DNA of 64,000 nt, taken from Paenibacillus sp. 453mf (GTDB lineage: Bacteria; Bacillota; Bacilli; Paenibacillales; Paenibacillaceae). The DNA lies in the NCBI RefSeq assembly GCF_900116105.1, contig NZ_FPAC01000001.1:1106862-1170861 (forward strand), in the 5' to 3' direction. The first letter of the stretch is position 1, and each line of letters begins with the position of its first letter. Made by a program: the position numbers and the translations under genes. The notes under the pieces were generated by a model that was given only the letters and a program-made list of their open reading frames with translations, had not been told where the DNA came from and did no database searches. This document shows, one piece after another, positions 8,287 through 17,071 of the stretch.

Positions 8287-8868
8287 TTATAGCTCCTCAT
8301 AATCCTCTACATCCCGCTTAGTGGACGTGGCAGGAGAGTCTGCTGTTCCATATTCTTTCACAGCTTTCCAGGCTTCTGCATCATCAAATTTACCAGCGTT
8401 TCGTTGGCTGATCTCACCAGCTCCTCTCGGAGGTTTGGTCATGACCTGCTCTTCTACAGGACGATATTCACTGATTTCACCCTGCTGCTCTTGTTGAGCA
8501 TGCTCGATGCAATATGAAGTGTAAGGAATGATCTCCAGTCTTTCGTATGGAATCGGTTTGCCGCATTCCTCGCACAGCCCATAGCTCTCCTCTTGCATCT
8601 TGTTGAGGGCTTGATTGATCTGTTCCAGCTTCTCAGATTGCTGATCATCAATAGCTTGGTCTCTAGCCCTCTCATATGTTTCGGTTCCAATATCTGCAGG
8701 ATGATTATCTGCTGAGGATAATTCTCCCGTAGAATCAAGTAACGAATTGTCTTCTGAATTTGTTCCGTCTTGATTTATTTGAAAATGAGCTTGAATGGTT
8801 TCTTTTTCTTCCAACAAACGGTTCTTTAACGTATTAAGTTCTTCATTTGTAAGTTCAATTGCGTTCAT
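8287..8868 (-). CDS. YteA-family TraR/DksA-type zinc finger protein
   Basis: The zinc finger is C-x2-C (CEECGKPI), then ERLEIIPYTSYC-x2-H, as in the yteA family of sporulation-associated DksA-like proteins. The N-terminal half is a long helical coil rich in glutamate. I start it at the ATG at 8868, preceded by AAAGGAG, giving 193 residues; an upstream in-frame ATG at 8949 has no ribosome site. DksA-type proteins act on RNA polymerase, but YteA members have no proven role. The C-terminal 60 residues are hydrophilic and probably disordered. Confidence 0.82.
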   Translation of the reverse strand: MNAIELTNEELNTLKNRLLEEKETIQAHFQINQDGTNSEDNSLLDSTGELSSADNHPADIGTETYERARDQAIDDQQSEKLEQINQALNKMQEESYGLCEECGKPIPYERLEIIPYTSYCIEHAQQEQQGEISEYRPVEEQVMTKPPRGAGEISQRNAGKFDDAEAWKAVKEYGTADSPATSTKRDVEDYEEL

Positions 8869-9094
8869 GTCTAGCAGCTCCTTTATCTCATTCTTGTATC
8901 TTATTACCCTGTTGAAGAACATCACAACCAGTCTCGAAGGGAATAGCATATATTCGGAAATAATAGGAATGAAGCTGGAGAATAAGTTAGTTATTGGTTA
9001 ATGTTAGGGGAAGTTTATGTTGATTCGTTTTCATCAGGGGTCAGTTTATGATATAAAAAAATAAGGGAATTCGATTAATGGAGGTCAGTTATAT

Positions 9095-9472
9095 ATGGAT
9101 GAACATATGAAACGCCGGCTGGATAAGCAGAAACAGCTCTTTAAACAGCTCGGCATTCAGATGGATGCACTATCCATTCATGAGAAACAATTCAATTATA
9201 AGCTTCGGGGTTATGATCCAGATGAGGTGGATGAATTTCTTGATATCATCATCAAAGATTATGAGCGATTTTATGCGCATATAGCAGATCTGATGGATAA
9301 ATGGCAGGAACAGCAATATATGATTCGGAATCTGAAAAATGTACCTAAACCGCAAGCCGATCCGAACCTGATTGATCGCAAACAAATTGAAGATGTAATC
9401 AAACAGCTGGAGTATAGTGTTCGGCAGCTGAAAGCCAAGGCCCGTCCGGATAAGGACACATACATGGAATAA
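9095..9472 (+). CDS. DivIVA/GpsB-like domain protein
   Basis: This 125-residue protein contains the lipid-binding DivIVA core FNYKLRGYDPDEVDEFLDIIIKDYERF at about residues 30-57, followed by a coiled coil. The pattern is that of DivIVA and GpsB, which organise cell-division and wall-synthesis proteins at curved membranes. It differs from GpsB (about 100 residues) in having a basic N-terminal extension of roughly 30 residues and a longer tail. GGAGGT precedes the ATG. It is followed closely by a phosphoesterase gene and may be cotranscribed with it. Confidence 0.75.
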   Translation: MDEHMKRRLDKQKQLFKQLGIQMDALSIHEKQFNYKLRGYDPDEVDEFLDIIIKDYERFYAHIADLMDKWQEQQYMIRNLKNVPKPQADPNLIDRKQIEDVIKQLEYSVRQLKAKARPDKDTYME

Positions 9473-9504
9473 CCGAATAGGGAATACCAAGGAGGTTACG
9501 TCTT

Positions 9505-10002
9505 ATGATCAAAATAACTGTATTGTCTGACACCCACATGCCTCGCATGTCCAAGCAGCTGCCTGCACCTCTGCTTCAGGACCTTCAAGATGCGGACTTT
9601 ATATTTCATGCGGGTGACTGGACGGATATTTCATTGTACGAGGCACTCCAGTCTATGGGGAAGCTGCATGGTGTATTCGGAAACACAGACCTTGCAATCA
9701 TTCGAGGCATATTGCCTGAACAAACCGTTGTCGAAGCGGGGGGCAAGCGTTTTGGTATTGTACACGGACACATTGGCAGAGGAAGCACGGAAGACAATGC
9801 ACTTCAAGCCTTCAAGGCAGAGCAAGTGGACTGTATCATATTTGGACATTCACATATCCCTGTACTTAAACAAGTTGATGGAATCATTTTATTTAATCCG
9901 GGATCACCTACGGACAAGAGAAGACAGCCGCAATATTCACACGGCGTGATTATGGTAGATCATGAGATCGATGTACAGCATGTTTATTATGACAGCAAGT
10001 GA
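9505..10002 (+). CDS. YfcE/MJ0936-type metallophosphoesterase
   Basis: At 165 residues it has the complete small calcineurin-like phosphoesterase set: DTH near residue 9, GDW near 37, GNTD near 58, GHIG near 86 and GHSHIP near 114, which bind two metals. Such proteins hydrolyse phosphodiesters in vitro; physiological substrates are unclear. AAGGAGG precedes the ATG and a strong terminator follows. Confidence 0.88.
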   Translation: MIKITVLSDTHMPRMSKQLPAPLLQDLQDADFIFHAGDWTDISLYEALQSMGKLHGVFGNTDLAIIRGILPEQTVVEAGGKRFGIVHGHIGRGSTEDNALQAFKAEQVDCIIFGHSHIPVLKQVDGIILFNPGSPTDKRRQPQYSHGVIMVDHEIDVQHVYYDSK

Positions 10003-10022
10003 ATCTATACTGTATGGTGATA

Positions 10023-10070
10023 AACACCTGTTGATCGTTTTAATAACGAATTCAGCAGGTGTTTTTTTTT
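10023..10070 (+). terminator. rho-independent terminator
   Basis: AACACCTG...CAGGTGTT stem with further pairing inside the loop, followed by nine T residues. Confidence 0.85.
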
Positions 10071-10220
10071 GCGGTTACAGATGATGATTTGCCCCTGAGT
10101 GTCTTCCTCGCCCAATTTGTTATCTGTGGTTCATTTCTTGCGGAATAGCGGTATCTGTCACTGGAATACAGTGATAGGATGAACTTGTGAATATGCTTTA
10201 TTCTAAAGGAGTGATGAGGA

Positions 10221-11102
10221 ATGTTGTTATCTATATTTACGGTTGCGACCCCGGATTTACTGCCTGAACAAATGCTCAAGGCTGCCTCGGATGCTGGGAT
10301 TCAAGGCATAGAGTGGCGATATAAAGGTGTCCCGATGGACGCAGGCCAGGAAGAGCCTTCTTTTTGGAGAAGAAACCTGGCTTCTATTGATCCTGAGAAT
10401 GCAGATGAGGAGATAGCGAAGGCGGCAGCACTGACTGAACAATTCGGACTGAAATCAATTGCCCTTGTTCCTTATCTCACTTCCGGAGATCTGACCGCTA
10501 CGGAGCTGGCCTTCCAATCAGCGCATAAGCTGGGCGCAGCTATGATGCGTGTAGGTGTTCCCGGATATAACCGCTCAGCGGATTATCATGAGCTATACAA
10601 GGGTGCAATTGATTACTTAAGCGAGGTTCAGGAAATGTCGCGTCAGTATGGAGTAAAGGCACTGGTCGAAACACATCATGGTACCATTGCTCCTAGTGCG
10701 GGACTTGCTTATCGACTCGTGTCCTCGTTTGATCCAAATCATATCGGTGTGTTGTATGACCCGGGGAATATGGTCCATGAGGGCTATGAAAATTACCGTA
10801 TGGGCTTGGAGCTGCTTGGCCCTTATCTAGCCCATGTTCATGTAAAGAATGCCAACTGGGTACAGCTGGAGCAGCAAGATAGCGAGATAGAAACCTGTTA
10901 TCAGGCAAAATGGTCACCTTTACTTAACGGAGTCGTGCGCTGGAGCACCGTTCTTGAAGACCTTGATTCTGTTGGATATAAGGGGTATCTGGGAATAGAA
11001 GACTTCAGCCAGAGCTATTCCTCGGCGGAAATGCTCAAGAACTTCACGCAGAGCATGCATTCGCTGAGCAATCAGTTACATATCGGAGGTGCTGCACTAT
11101 GA
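10221..11102 (+). CDS. sugar phosphate isomerase/epimerase (TIM barrel)
   Basis: This 293-residue xylose-isomerase-like TIM barrel has candidate metal ligands in VETHHG near residue 152, VLYDPGN near 180, HVHVKN near 211 and GIEDF near 257. It overlaps the following MocA oxidoreductase by four bases (ATGA), so the two are translationally coupled. Isomerase plus two MocA oxidoreductases plus an AraC regulator suggests an inositol- or keto-sugar-like catabolic route. The substrate is not determined by sequence. Confidence 0.85.
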   Translation: MLLSIFTVATPDLLPEQMLKAASDAGIQGIEWRYKGVPMDAGQEEPSFWRRNLASIDPENADEEIAKAAALTEQFGLKSIALVPYLTSGDLTATELAFQSAHKLGAAMMRVGVPGYNRSADYHELYKGAIDYLSEVQEMSRQYGVKALVETHHGTIAPSAGLAYRLVSSFDPNHIGVLYDPGNMVHEGYENYRMGLELLGPYLAHVHVKNANWVQLEQQDSEIETCYQAKWSPLLNGVVRWSTVLEDLDSVGYKGYLGIEDFSQSYSSAEMLKNFTQSMHSLSNQLHIGGAAL

Positions 11103-12271
11103 ACGCTGTGAGAGTAGGAATTATAGGCATTGGTAATATGGGCTCCGCTCATGCCAAAACCATTAATGAAGGCAAGATTAAAGGTGCAGTGCTTACGGCG
11201 ATCAGTGATATGAGAGAGAGCATCAAAGCGTGGGCAGCTGATAACCTGCAGGGAGATATTCAGTACTTCCAGGATCCGGAGACAATGATGCTCTCGGGGG
11301 CAGTGGATGCAGTGCTTATAGCAACACCTCATTTTCAGCATGCAGAGCTTGCTATTCTGGCATTTCATCACGGACTTCATGTTCTTATCGAAAAACCAGC
11401 TGGTGTATTTACGAGTCAAGTGAGAGAAATGAACGAAGCCGCGAGTCAGAGCGGGAAGGTGTTCTCGATCATGTACAACCAGCGAACCAATCCACTGTAC
11501 ATCAAATTAAAGGATTTGATTGCTTCAGGGGAACTTGGTGAGATTCGGCGTACCAACTGGATCATTACAAGCTGGTACCGCTCCCAGAGCTATTATGATT
11601 CTGGCAGCTGGCGAGCGACATGGGCAGGTGAAGGCGGTGGCGTACTGCTAAATCAGTCTCCGCATCAGCTGGATCTATGGCAGTGGACGGTAGGCTTGAT
11701 GCCGAAGCGTGTTCGTGCCTTCTGTGCCTTCGGCAAATATCGCAGCATTGAAGTCGAGGATGATGTGACTGCTTACGTAGAATATGAGAACGGAGCCACC
11801 GGCGTCTTTATTACAACGACCGGAGAAGCTCCGGGAACGAATCGATTTGAAGTGAACGGTGATCGCGGAAAGATCGTGGTTGAGGATGGGAAGATGACAT
11901 TTTGGCGGCTGCGTGAACCCGAAAGTGAGTTCAATCAGCGCTATACCGGCGGATTTGGCCAGCCAGAATGCTGGAAGATTGATATTCCTATTGAGGGCAG
12001 AGAGACTGGCCATCCTGGCATTATGCAGAACTTTGTAGATGCTATCTTGAATGGCACTCCGCTTATCGCTCCTGGGGAAGAAGGGATTCATGGGCTGACT
12101 TTATCAAACGCCATGTATCTATCCACATGGACGGATCATTGGGTGGAACTGCCCATTGATGAGGAGCTGTTTAACAAGCATCTTCAGGAACGAATTCGGA
12201 GTTCCAAAGTGAATACGGATCCAGTAGGGCAGGATCAGACACCTGCAGATCTTAGCGGTACCTTTCAATAA
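11099..12271 (+). CDS. Gfo/Idh/MocA-family oxidoreductase
   Basis: This 390-residue enzyme has a Rossmann start VGIIGIGNMGSAHAKT and the EKPAG motif near residue 100. The C-terminal domain contains MYNQRTNP and EGGGVLLNQSPHQLDLWQW, the signature of a MocA subgroup acting on myo-inositol-like or 3-keto sugars. It is coupled by overlap to the upstream isomerase and 42 bases from the next MocA gene. The last about 25 residues are hydrophilic and extend past the usual family end. Confidence 0.87.
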   Translation: MNAVRVGIIGIGNMGSAHAKTINEGKIKGAVLTAISDMRESIKAWAADNLQGDIQYFQDPETMMLSGAVDAVLIATPHFQHAELAILAFHHGLHVLIEKPAGVFTSQVREMNEAASQSGKVFSIMYNQRTNPLYIKLKDLIASGELGEIRRTNWIITSWYRSQSYYDSGSWRATWAGEGGGVLLNQSPHQLDLWQWTVGLMPKRVRAFCAFGKYRSIEVEDDVTAYVEYENGATGVFITTTGEAPGTNRFEVNGDRGKIVVEDGKMTFWRLREPESEFNQRYTGGFGQPECWKIDIPIEGRETGHPGIMQNFVDAILNGTPLIAPGEEGIHGLTLSNAMYLSTWTDHWVELPIDEELFNKHLQERIRSSKVNTDPVGQDQTPADLSGTFQ

Positions 12272-12313
12272 GACGATGGATGTATAAAATATGCTGGAAA
12301 GAGGGGGCTTACA

Positions 12314-13405
12314 ATGAGTAATTCAGATGGAATGTTCTATGCGCCTGAGAGCGCAGTGAATGAAGTCGTTGCTGGACCAGGAGAATTTGTAATCGCCGCG
12401 GCAGCTCTGGATCATGGTCATATCTATGGGATGTGTGGTGAGCTGGTACGCGCAGGAGCTACGCTGAAATGGGTATACGATCCTGACCCCGATAAAGTGA
12501 AGGCGTTTCAGGAGCGTTTTCCCGAAGCTAGGGCAGCTAGATCCTTAGATGAAATATTAAATGATGCTGAGGTTCGACTTGTGGCTGGAGCTGCTATTCC
12601 TTCGGAACGCGGACCGCTAGGTCTTACTGTTATGGATGCAGGCAAGGATTATTTTACCGATAAAGCCCCCTTTACTTCCCTCGTTCAGCTGGAGGCTGCT
12701 CGTCAGAAGGTAAAGGAAACAGGCCGAAAGTATATGGTTTACTACAGTGAACGCCTCCATGTCGAGAGTGCTGTTTATGCAGGTCAGCTAATATCTCAAG
12801 GGGCGATTGGCAAAGTGCTCCAAGTCATGGGAACGGGACCCCATCGTTTAAATGCCAGCAGCCGTCCGGATTGGTTTTTTGAGAAAGCCAAATACGGTGG
12901 AATTATTTGCGATATTGGCAGTCATCAAATTGAACAATTTCTATACTTTGCTTCCTGCAAGAGTGCGGAAGTAAAGTATAGTCGTGCTGTTAACATGGCA
13001 CATCCCAAGTATCCGGAGCTGGAAGATTTCGGGGAAGCTGCGCTTGTTGGCGATAATGGGGCGTCGGGATATTTTCGGGTGGATTGGTTTACGCCGAACG
13101 GTCTCTCCACATGGGGGGACGGGCGTACAACTATACTGGGTACTGACGGCTACATTGAACTCAGAAAATATACGGACATTGCACGAGAATCGATAGGAGA
13201 TCAAGTATACCTGGTCAATCATGAGGGTGAGTACCGGTTTAACGTAAAGGGCAAGGTGGGCTATCCTTTTTTCAGTCAATTGATCAAGGACTGTATAAAT
13301 GGAACAGAGGAAGCCATGTCACAGGCTCATGCTTTTAAGGCGGCAGAATTGTGTCTGGCAGCTCAGGAGCTGGCAACGGCTGGAGTGATCCAAAGCGCGC
13401 GCTAA
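12314..13405 (+). CDS. Gfo/Idh/MocA-like oxidoreductase, divergent EKP motif
   Basis: A 363-residue member of the same superfamily. The usual EKP motif is replaced by TDKAPF near residue 117, retaining the lysine. The start is less typical (EFVIAAAALDHGHIYGM in place of a clear GxGxxG), so cofactor binding may differ. The C-terminal domain has GGIICDIGSHQIEQFLYF. GAGGGGG precedes the ATG. It is probably the last gene of the isomerase operon, with an AraC regulator just downstream. Confidence 0.8.
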   Translation: MSNSDGMFYAPESAVNEVVAGPGEFVIAAAALDHGHIYGMCGELVRAGATLKWVYDPDPDKVKAFQERFPEARAARSLDEILNDAEVRLVAGAAIPSERGPLGLTVMDAGKDYFTDKAPFTSLVQLEAARQKVKETGRKYMVYYSERLHVESAVYAGQLISQGAIGKVLQVMGTGPHRLNASSRPDWFFEKAKYGGIICDIGSHQIEQFLYFASCKSAEVKYSRAVNMAHPKYPELEDFGEAALVGDNGASGYFRVDWFTPNGLSTWGDGRTTILGTDGYIELRKYTDIARESIGDQVYLVNHEGEYRFNVKGKVGYPFFSQLIKDCINGTEEAMSQAHAFKAAELCLAAQELATAGVIQSAR

Positions 13406-13500
13406 ACCTTGTTAACGTCAGCAGCCCATAGCATGATACAATGAAGTCACGATGAGATCTTTGTAAAGCTATTGATCTATGCAAAGGAGTGACTTCCATT

Positions 13501-14358
13501 GTGGCAAATACGTTCAACATGATTGATCCGCTCGCCTTTAATTATCGAAATAACAACCCGGTGACGCCCGGTCAGGATGATGGGTTTCATTCCCATCCTT
13601 TTTATGAACTGTACTATTTCCACGAGGGCAAATGCACTTATGTTATTGGCGACAAGATCTATACACTTGTCCCCGGTGATTTAATCTTAATGCATGGCAT
13701 GACCTTGCACAGACCACATCCAGATCCAAGTGTTCCTTATGTACGAACGACATTGCACTTCTATCCTACGATGCTTGAGGAGTATCTTGTACCTGAACGT
13801 GCTCATGCCCTGCTTGCTCCATTCGAGAAACTGAAAAATCATGTGTTTCATCTCACCGCTTTGCAGCAGCAGGAAACCGAGGCTAGTCTGTCACAATTGA
13901 ACCAACTTTATGAGATGAAGGGGCGGGAGCAGATGAGCGATCGCTTCGTTTTAAAACTGTGCGATTTTTTGATCATGGCACAACAATTCACCGACAATAA
14001 GATGCTTGAGCAAAGAACACTTACGGATAAAGAAGACCATATTCAAGGCATCATTACTTATTTGGAAACGAATTATATGAATGAAATTGGTTTGGACGAG
14101 ATCGCCCGTGAGCTCCATTTATCCAAGCCTTATATGGCAGCACTCTTCAAAGAGATGACAGGTACAACGATATTCAAATACCTGTATATGCGTCGTATTA
14201 ATCATGCCAAGCTGCTGTTTCGGTTTCATCCGGATATTTCTGTCACGGAAGTAAGCAAGAAGTCGGGGTTCAAGCGAGTTTCCCATTTCAGCCGCATGTT
14301 TAAACAGACGGTGGGTAGTTCACCGGAGGTTTTTCGAACACAACATCATCTTATATGA
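13501..14358 (+). CDS. AraC-family transcriptional regulator with cupin sensor domain
   Basis: The N-terminal half is a cupin-like sugar-sensing domain (FHSHPFYELYYFHEG and GDLILMHGMTLHRPH). The C-terminal 100 residues carry the double AraC helix-turn-helix, including DEIARELHLSKPYMAALFKEM and the final VSKKSGFKRVSHFSRMFK. I start at GTG 13501, placed correctly behind AAAGGAG; an in-frame GTG at 13489 overlaps that site. It probably controls the adjacent isomerase/oxidoreductase operon. Confidence 0.87.
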   Translation: MANTFNMIDPLAFNYRNNNPVTPGQDDGFHSHPFYELYYFHEGKCTYVIGDKIYTLVPGDLILMHGMTLHRPHPDPSVPYVRTTLHFYPTMLEEYLVPERAHALLAPFEKLKNHVFHLTALQQQETEASLSQLNQLYEMKGREQMSDRFVLKLCDFLIMAQQFTDNKMLEQRTLTDKEDHIQGIITYLETNYMNEIGLDEIARELHLSKPYMAALFKEMTGTTIFKYLYMRRINHAKLLFRFHPDISVTEVSKKSGFKRVSHFSRMFKQTVGSSPEVFRTQHHLI

Positions 14359-14426
14359 AACCTGAGCATCAAGCAGTTCGTATAAACGTTTATGTGAACG
14401 CTTTTTTGTGAAGGGAGACCAGCAAA

Positions 14427-14897
14427 ATGAGAAGACAGAGAAAAAGAAAACAGCAGGCTGTTTTGATGGCTACGATGCTTGCTTCAGCTGTGATGTTGTC
14501 CGCATGTTCAGCCGTAGATAGTGTGAATCAATCTTTAACCTATGTAAATGAAGCTACTGAATATATCAATCAAGTATCCAATGCGGGCTCCGAGCTTCAA
14601 AATCTGGCCCAGGAGGCAGTTAATAATCCCGATGCAGCTGCACAGTTTCAGGAGCAGCTAGAGCATATCCGTACCGAAGCAAGTGAGTTTGCTCAGCTTA
14701 CGCCACCAGCGATCGGAGAATCAATCCATGCAAGACTCGTAGAATACAATGAGCAGCTCACGGTCATGGTCGATCAATTCAGCCAGCGAATACAAGAGCA
14801 GGGCTTCACACTTGAGAACTGGGAACAGACCGGTATTCCGGATCTGATAACGAACATCAATAATCTGAGCGAGCAGCTAAATAATTTAGGCGGCTAA
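14427..14897 (+). CDS. DUF6376-like putative lipoprotein
   Basis: This 156-residue protein has a basic N-terminus, a hydrophobic segment and a lipobox-like VMLSAC ending at Cys 27. It is then mostly helical, with heptad-like stretches (TEYINQVSNAGSELQNLAQEAV). I recognise it as the DUF6376 type of small Bacillota lipoprotein of unknown function. GAAGGGAGA precedes the ATG. It should be anchored on the outside of the membrane. Confidence 0.65.
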   Translation: MRRQRKRKQQAVLMATMLASAVMLSACSAVDSVNQSLTYVNEATEYINQVSNAGSELQNLAQEAVNNPDAAAQFQEQLEHIRTEASEFAQLTPPAIGESIHARLVEYNEQLTVMVDQFSQRIQEQGFTLENWEQTGIPDLITNINNLSEQLNNLGG

Positions 14898-14990
14898 CCG
14901 ATTTGCTGCAAACGCTCCGTTTGCCTTGCCTGGTCTTATCTACTAAAATGAATGGCAGCAAGAGTAGAAGCAGGCAAAGGAAGTGTGAAT

Positions 14991-15737
14991 GTGACAGAGA
15001 TAGGTAAAGAAACATTCATCGTTAGCTCCAGCCAGTCCGATCTGCATTCGCGCATTAAGCTTTCGTCCCTTCTTGAACGGCTTCAGGATGCTGCTGACCG
15101 TCATTTGCAGGAGCTTGGAATTACGATAAGCGAGATGCTGAAGAATCATTATGGCTGGATGCTCATGACGATGGAGATCGATTGTGAGCAGATTCCGGTG
15201 CTTGAGGAAGAATGGAATATATCGACATGGTCCAGAGGCTATAAAGGTGTTGTGTGGCTGAGAGATTATCGGTTTGAGGGTTCTGAGGGAGCAACAGGAT
15301 ATGCACGGTCTACCTGGACCTTGGTTGATATTCACAAGCGTAAAATATTGCGTCCATCAGCATTGCCTTACGATATTCCGACGGTAACCAGCCAGACATC
15401 CGGCGATATCCCGGACAAAGTGTCCATTCCAGAAGATATTGAGCTTAAGGGCGCTTATGAATTCCAAGCCGGTTATAGTACGACCGATAGCAATGGTCAT
15501 CTAAATAATGCAAGATATGCTGACTTGTGTTTTGATGCTATGACAGCTGAGGAAATAAATCAGTTCGTTTGGAGAAGATTTAGAGTTACTTATCACCGAG
15601 AGGTTCGATTAAATGAAACCTTTACCCTTCAAAGATCGGACGGGGATGGAGCAAGCATATGGTTTCGTGGAATGAACTCAGAAGGCTTTAGCATCTTTGA
15701 GGCTCAGATTGTATATGAGCAGAAGCACGCCCAATAG
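14991..15737 (+). CDS. acyl-ACP thioesterase (FatA/FatB-like double hotdog)
   Basis: The protein has two hotdog domains. The second carries STTDSNGHLNNARYAD, the D-x-N-x-H-x-N catalytic pattern of acyl-ACP thioesterases, which release fatty acids from acyl carrier protein. I use GTG 14991, behind AAAGGA, giving 248 residues; an in-frame ATG at 14952 lacks a ribosome site. The closing SIWFRGMNSEG segment is typical of the bacterial group. A terminator follows, so it may be transcribed with the upstream lipoprotein or alone. Confidence 0.82.
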   Translation: MTEIGKETFIVSSSQSDLHSRIKLSSLLERLQDAADRHLQELGITISEMLKNHYGWMLMTMEIDCEQIPVLEEEWNISTWSRGYKGVVWLRDYRFEGSEGATGYARSTWTLVDIHKRKILRPSALPYDIPTVTSQTSGDIPDKVSIPEDIELKGAYEFQAGYSTTDSNGHLNNARYADLCFDAMTAEEINQFVWRRFRVTYHREVRLNETFTLQRSDGDGASIWFRGMNSEGFSIFEAQIVYEQKHAQ

Positions 15738-15748
15738 ATTGTGAAATA

Positions 15749-15790
15749 GCACTGTTAATTTCGATAAAGTCGAAGTTGACGGTGTTTTTT
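15749..15790 (+). terminator. rho-independent terminator
   Basis: A long stem of about 15 pairs (several G-U) around ATAAA is followed by six T residues. Confidence 0.75.
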
Positions 15791-15883
15791 ATGTTCCTAT
15801 CCATCTATGTGTTTGTTGTGCATGTTTAGTCATAGGTTGAGCATGGTAATGATAAATATCACAGAACAAGGAGGTATAATACA

Positions 15884-16111
15884 ATGGCGGATATGAAGAA
15901 TACCGATAAAAAAGATCAAACTCAAATGGATCATCCCGAGCAGTACCCAACAGAGAAGGAAAGCTTGTTTGATCTATATCAGGAAGAGCTGCATGTAGAT
16001 CCTATTCCGGTTCAGGATTTGAATATGGAGAAGGAAGAAGAGAAGGATAAAGAGGCGACCAAGCAAAATTCCTCCACAGAAGAAAAATACCGGGCCGATT
16101 ATCGGGATTGA
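15884..16111 (+). CDS. small acidic hypothetical protein
   Basis: This 75-residue, highly charged protein (rich in Glu, Asp and Lys) has no hydrophobic core and is probably disordered. A perfect AAGGAGG site 9 bases before the ATG argues that it is a real gene. I do not recognise the family. It stands alone between a thioesterase and a nitroreductase. Confidence 0.6.
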   Translation: MADMKNTDKKDQTQMDHPEQYPTEKESLFDLYQEELHVDPIPVQDLNMEKEEEKDKEATKQNSSTEEKYRADYRD

Positions 16112-16221
16112 ATAATGGATTCAAAGCTTCGTGAATGAAAACAACGCAGATCATGAATAATAAAAGTCGGTTAGTTATGGACGACTTATGGACGACACTA
16201 TTCAAACTTTTATAAATTTAC

Positions 16222-16250
16222 TTGACTAATGTAAGCGAGTATACTATCTT
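16222..16250 (+). promoter_or_regulatory. promoter of the nitroreductase gene
   Basis: TTGACT and TATCTT are separated by 17 bases, ending 44 bases before the ATG. TTAC-N9-GTAA overlaps the -35 region and could be an operator half-site pair, as MarR/HxlR-type regulators often control such genes. Confidence 0.5.
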
Positions 16251-16293
16251 TAGTTTTGTCGACCTACAAAATATACCAGGAGGTTTTTTTCTA

Positions 16294-16896
16294 ATGGCTA
16301 AAGAATTCATGGAAGCTCTGAAGGATAGAAGATCTTACTACGCGATTTCTAAAGAATCCAATGTTTCGGATGCAAGAATTGAGGAAATCATTGGCGAAGC
16401 AGTCAAGTATACTCCGTCTCCTTTCAACTCTCAATCGGCTCGCATTGTGGTGCTGCTCGGAGAGAAGCACGATAAGCTCTGGAATATTACAGAGGAAACA
16501 CTTCGCAAAACGGTAAATGATGAAGAAAAATTCAAATCGACAGCAGATAAAATGGCAAGCTTCCGTGCGGGATACGGAACCGTCTTGTTCTTCGAGGATC
16601 AGGAAGTAATAGAGAACTTGCAGAAGCAGTTTGCCTTCTACGCGGACAACTTCCCAGTTTGGTCTAATCAATCAAACGGCATGCTGCAATTGGTCGTATG
16701 GACAGCTCTGAAGCAAGAAGGTCTTGGAGCATCCCTTCAGCACTACAATCCGCTGATTGACGACGAAGTGAAGGAAGTGTTTGATGTTCCTGGGACATGG
16801 AAACTGATTGCACAAATGCCTTTTGGAACACCTGCGGCAGAGCCTGGCGACAAAGATTTCGCACCGCTGGATACCCGTCTTAAAGTGTTGAAATAA
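16294..16896 (+). CDS. nitroreductase-family oxidoreductase
   Basis: A 200-residue FMN-dependent nitroreductase-fold protein of the HBN1/FrpB-like group. It has RRSYYAISKESNVSD at the start, then TPSPFNSQSARIVVL (flavin-phosphate region), and LGASLQHYNP plus QMPFGTPAAEPGDKDF near the end. These enzymes reduce nitro compounds, quinones or flavins with NAD(P)H. I start at ATG 16294, behind AGGAGG. A strong terminator shows a single-gene unit. Confidence 0.88.
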   Translation: MAKEFMEALKDRRSYYAISKESNVSDARIEEIIGEAVKYTPSPFNSQSARIVVLLGEKHDKLWNITEETLRKTVNDEEKFKSTADKMASFRAGYGTVLFFEDQEVIENLQKQFAFYADNFPVWSNQSNGMLQLVVWTALKQEGLGASLQHYNPLIDDEVKEVFDVPGTWKLIAQMPFGTPAAEPGDKDFAPLDTRLKVLK

Positions 16897-16915
16897 GAGC
16901 AAATTTACGAATACA

Positions 16916-16953
16916 AGAGTATCGCTTCCCAAGAAGCGTTACTCTTTTTTTTT
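16916..16953 (+). terminator. rho-independent terminator
   Basis: A 13-bp stem (one mismatch) beginning AGAGTATCGCTTC around CCAA is followed by about ten T residues. Confidence 0.9.
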
Positions 16954-17071
16954 CGTTCATGACCAGGTTTTGAATAGATAAATTTTTGAAAGATAACCAT
17001 AAATTAAGTACATACAGCTCTCACAGCTCTTTGATAGGATAGATTTATCCTGTTATGCAAGTGAGGCGCTA

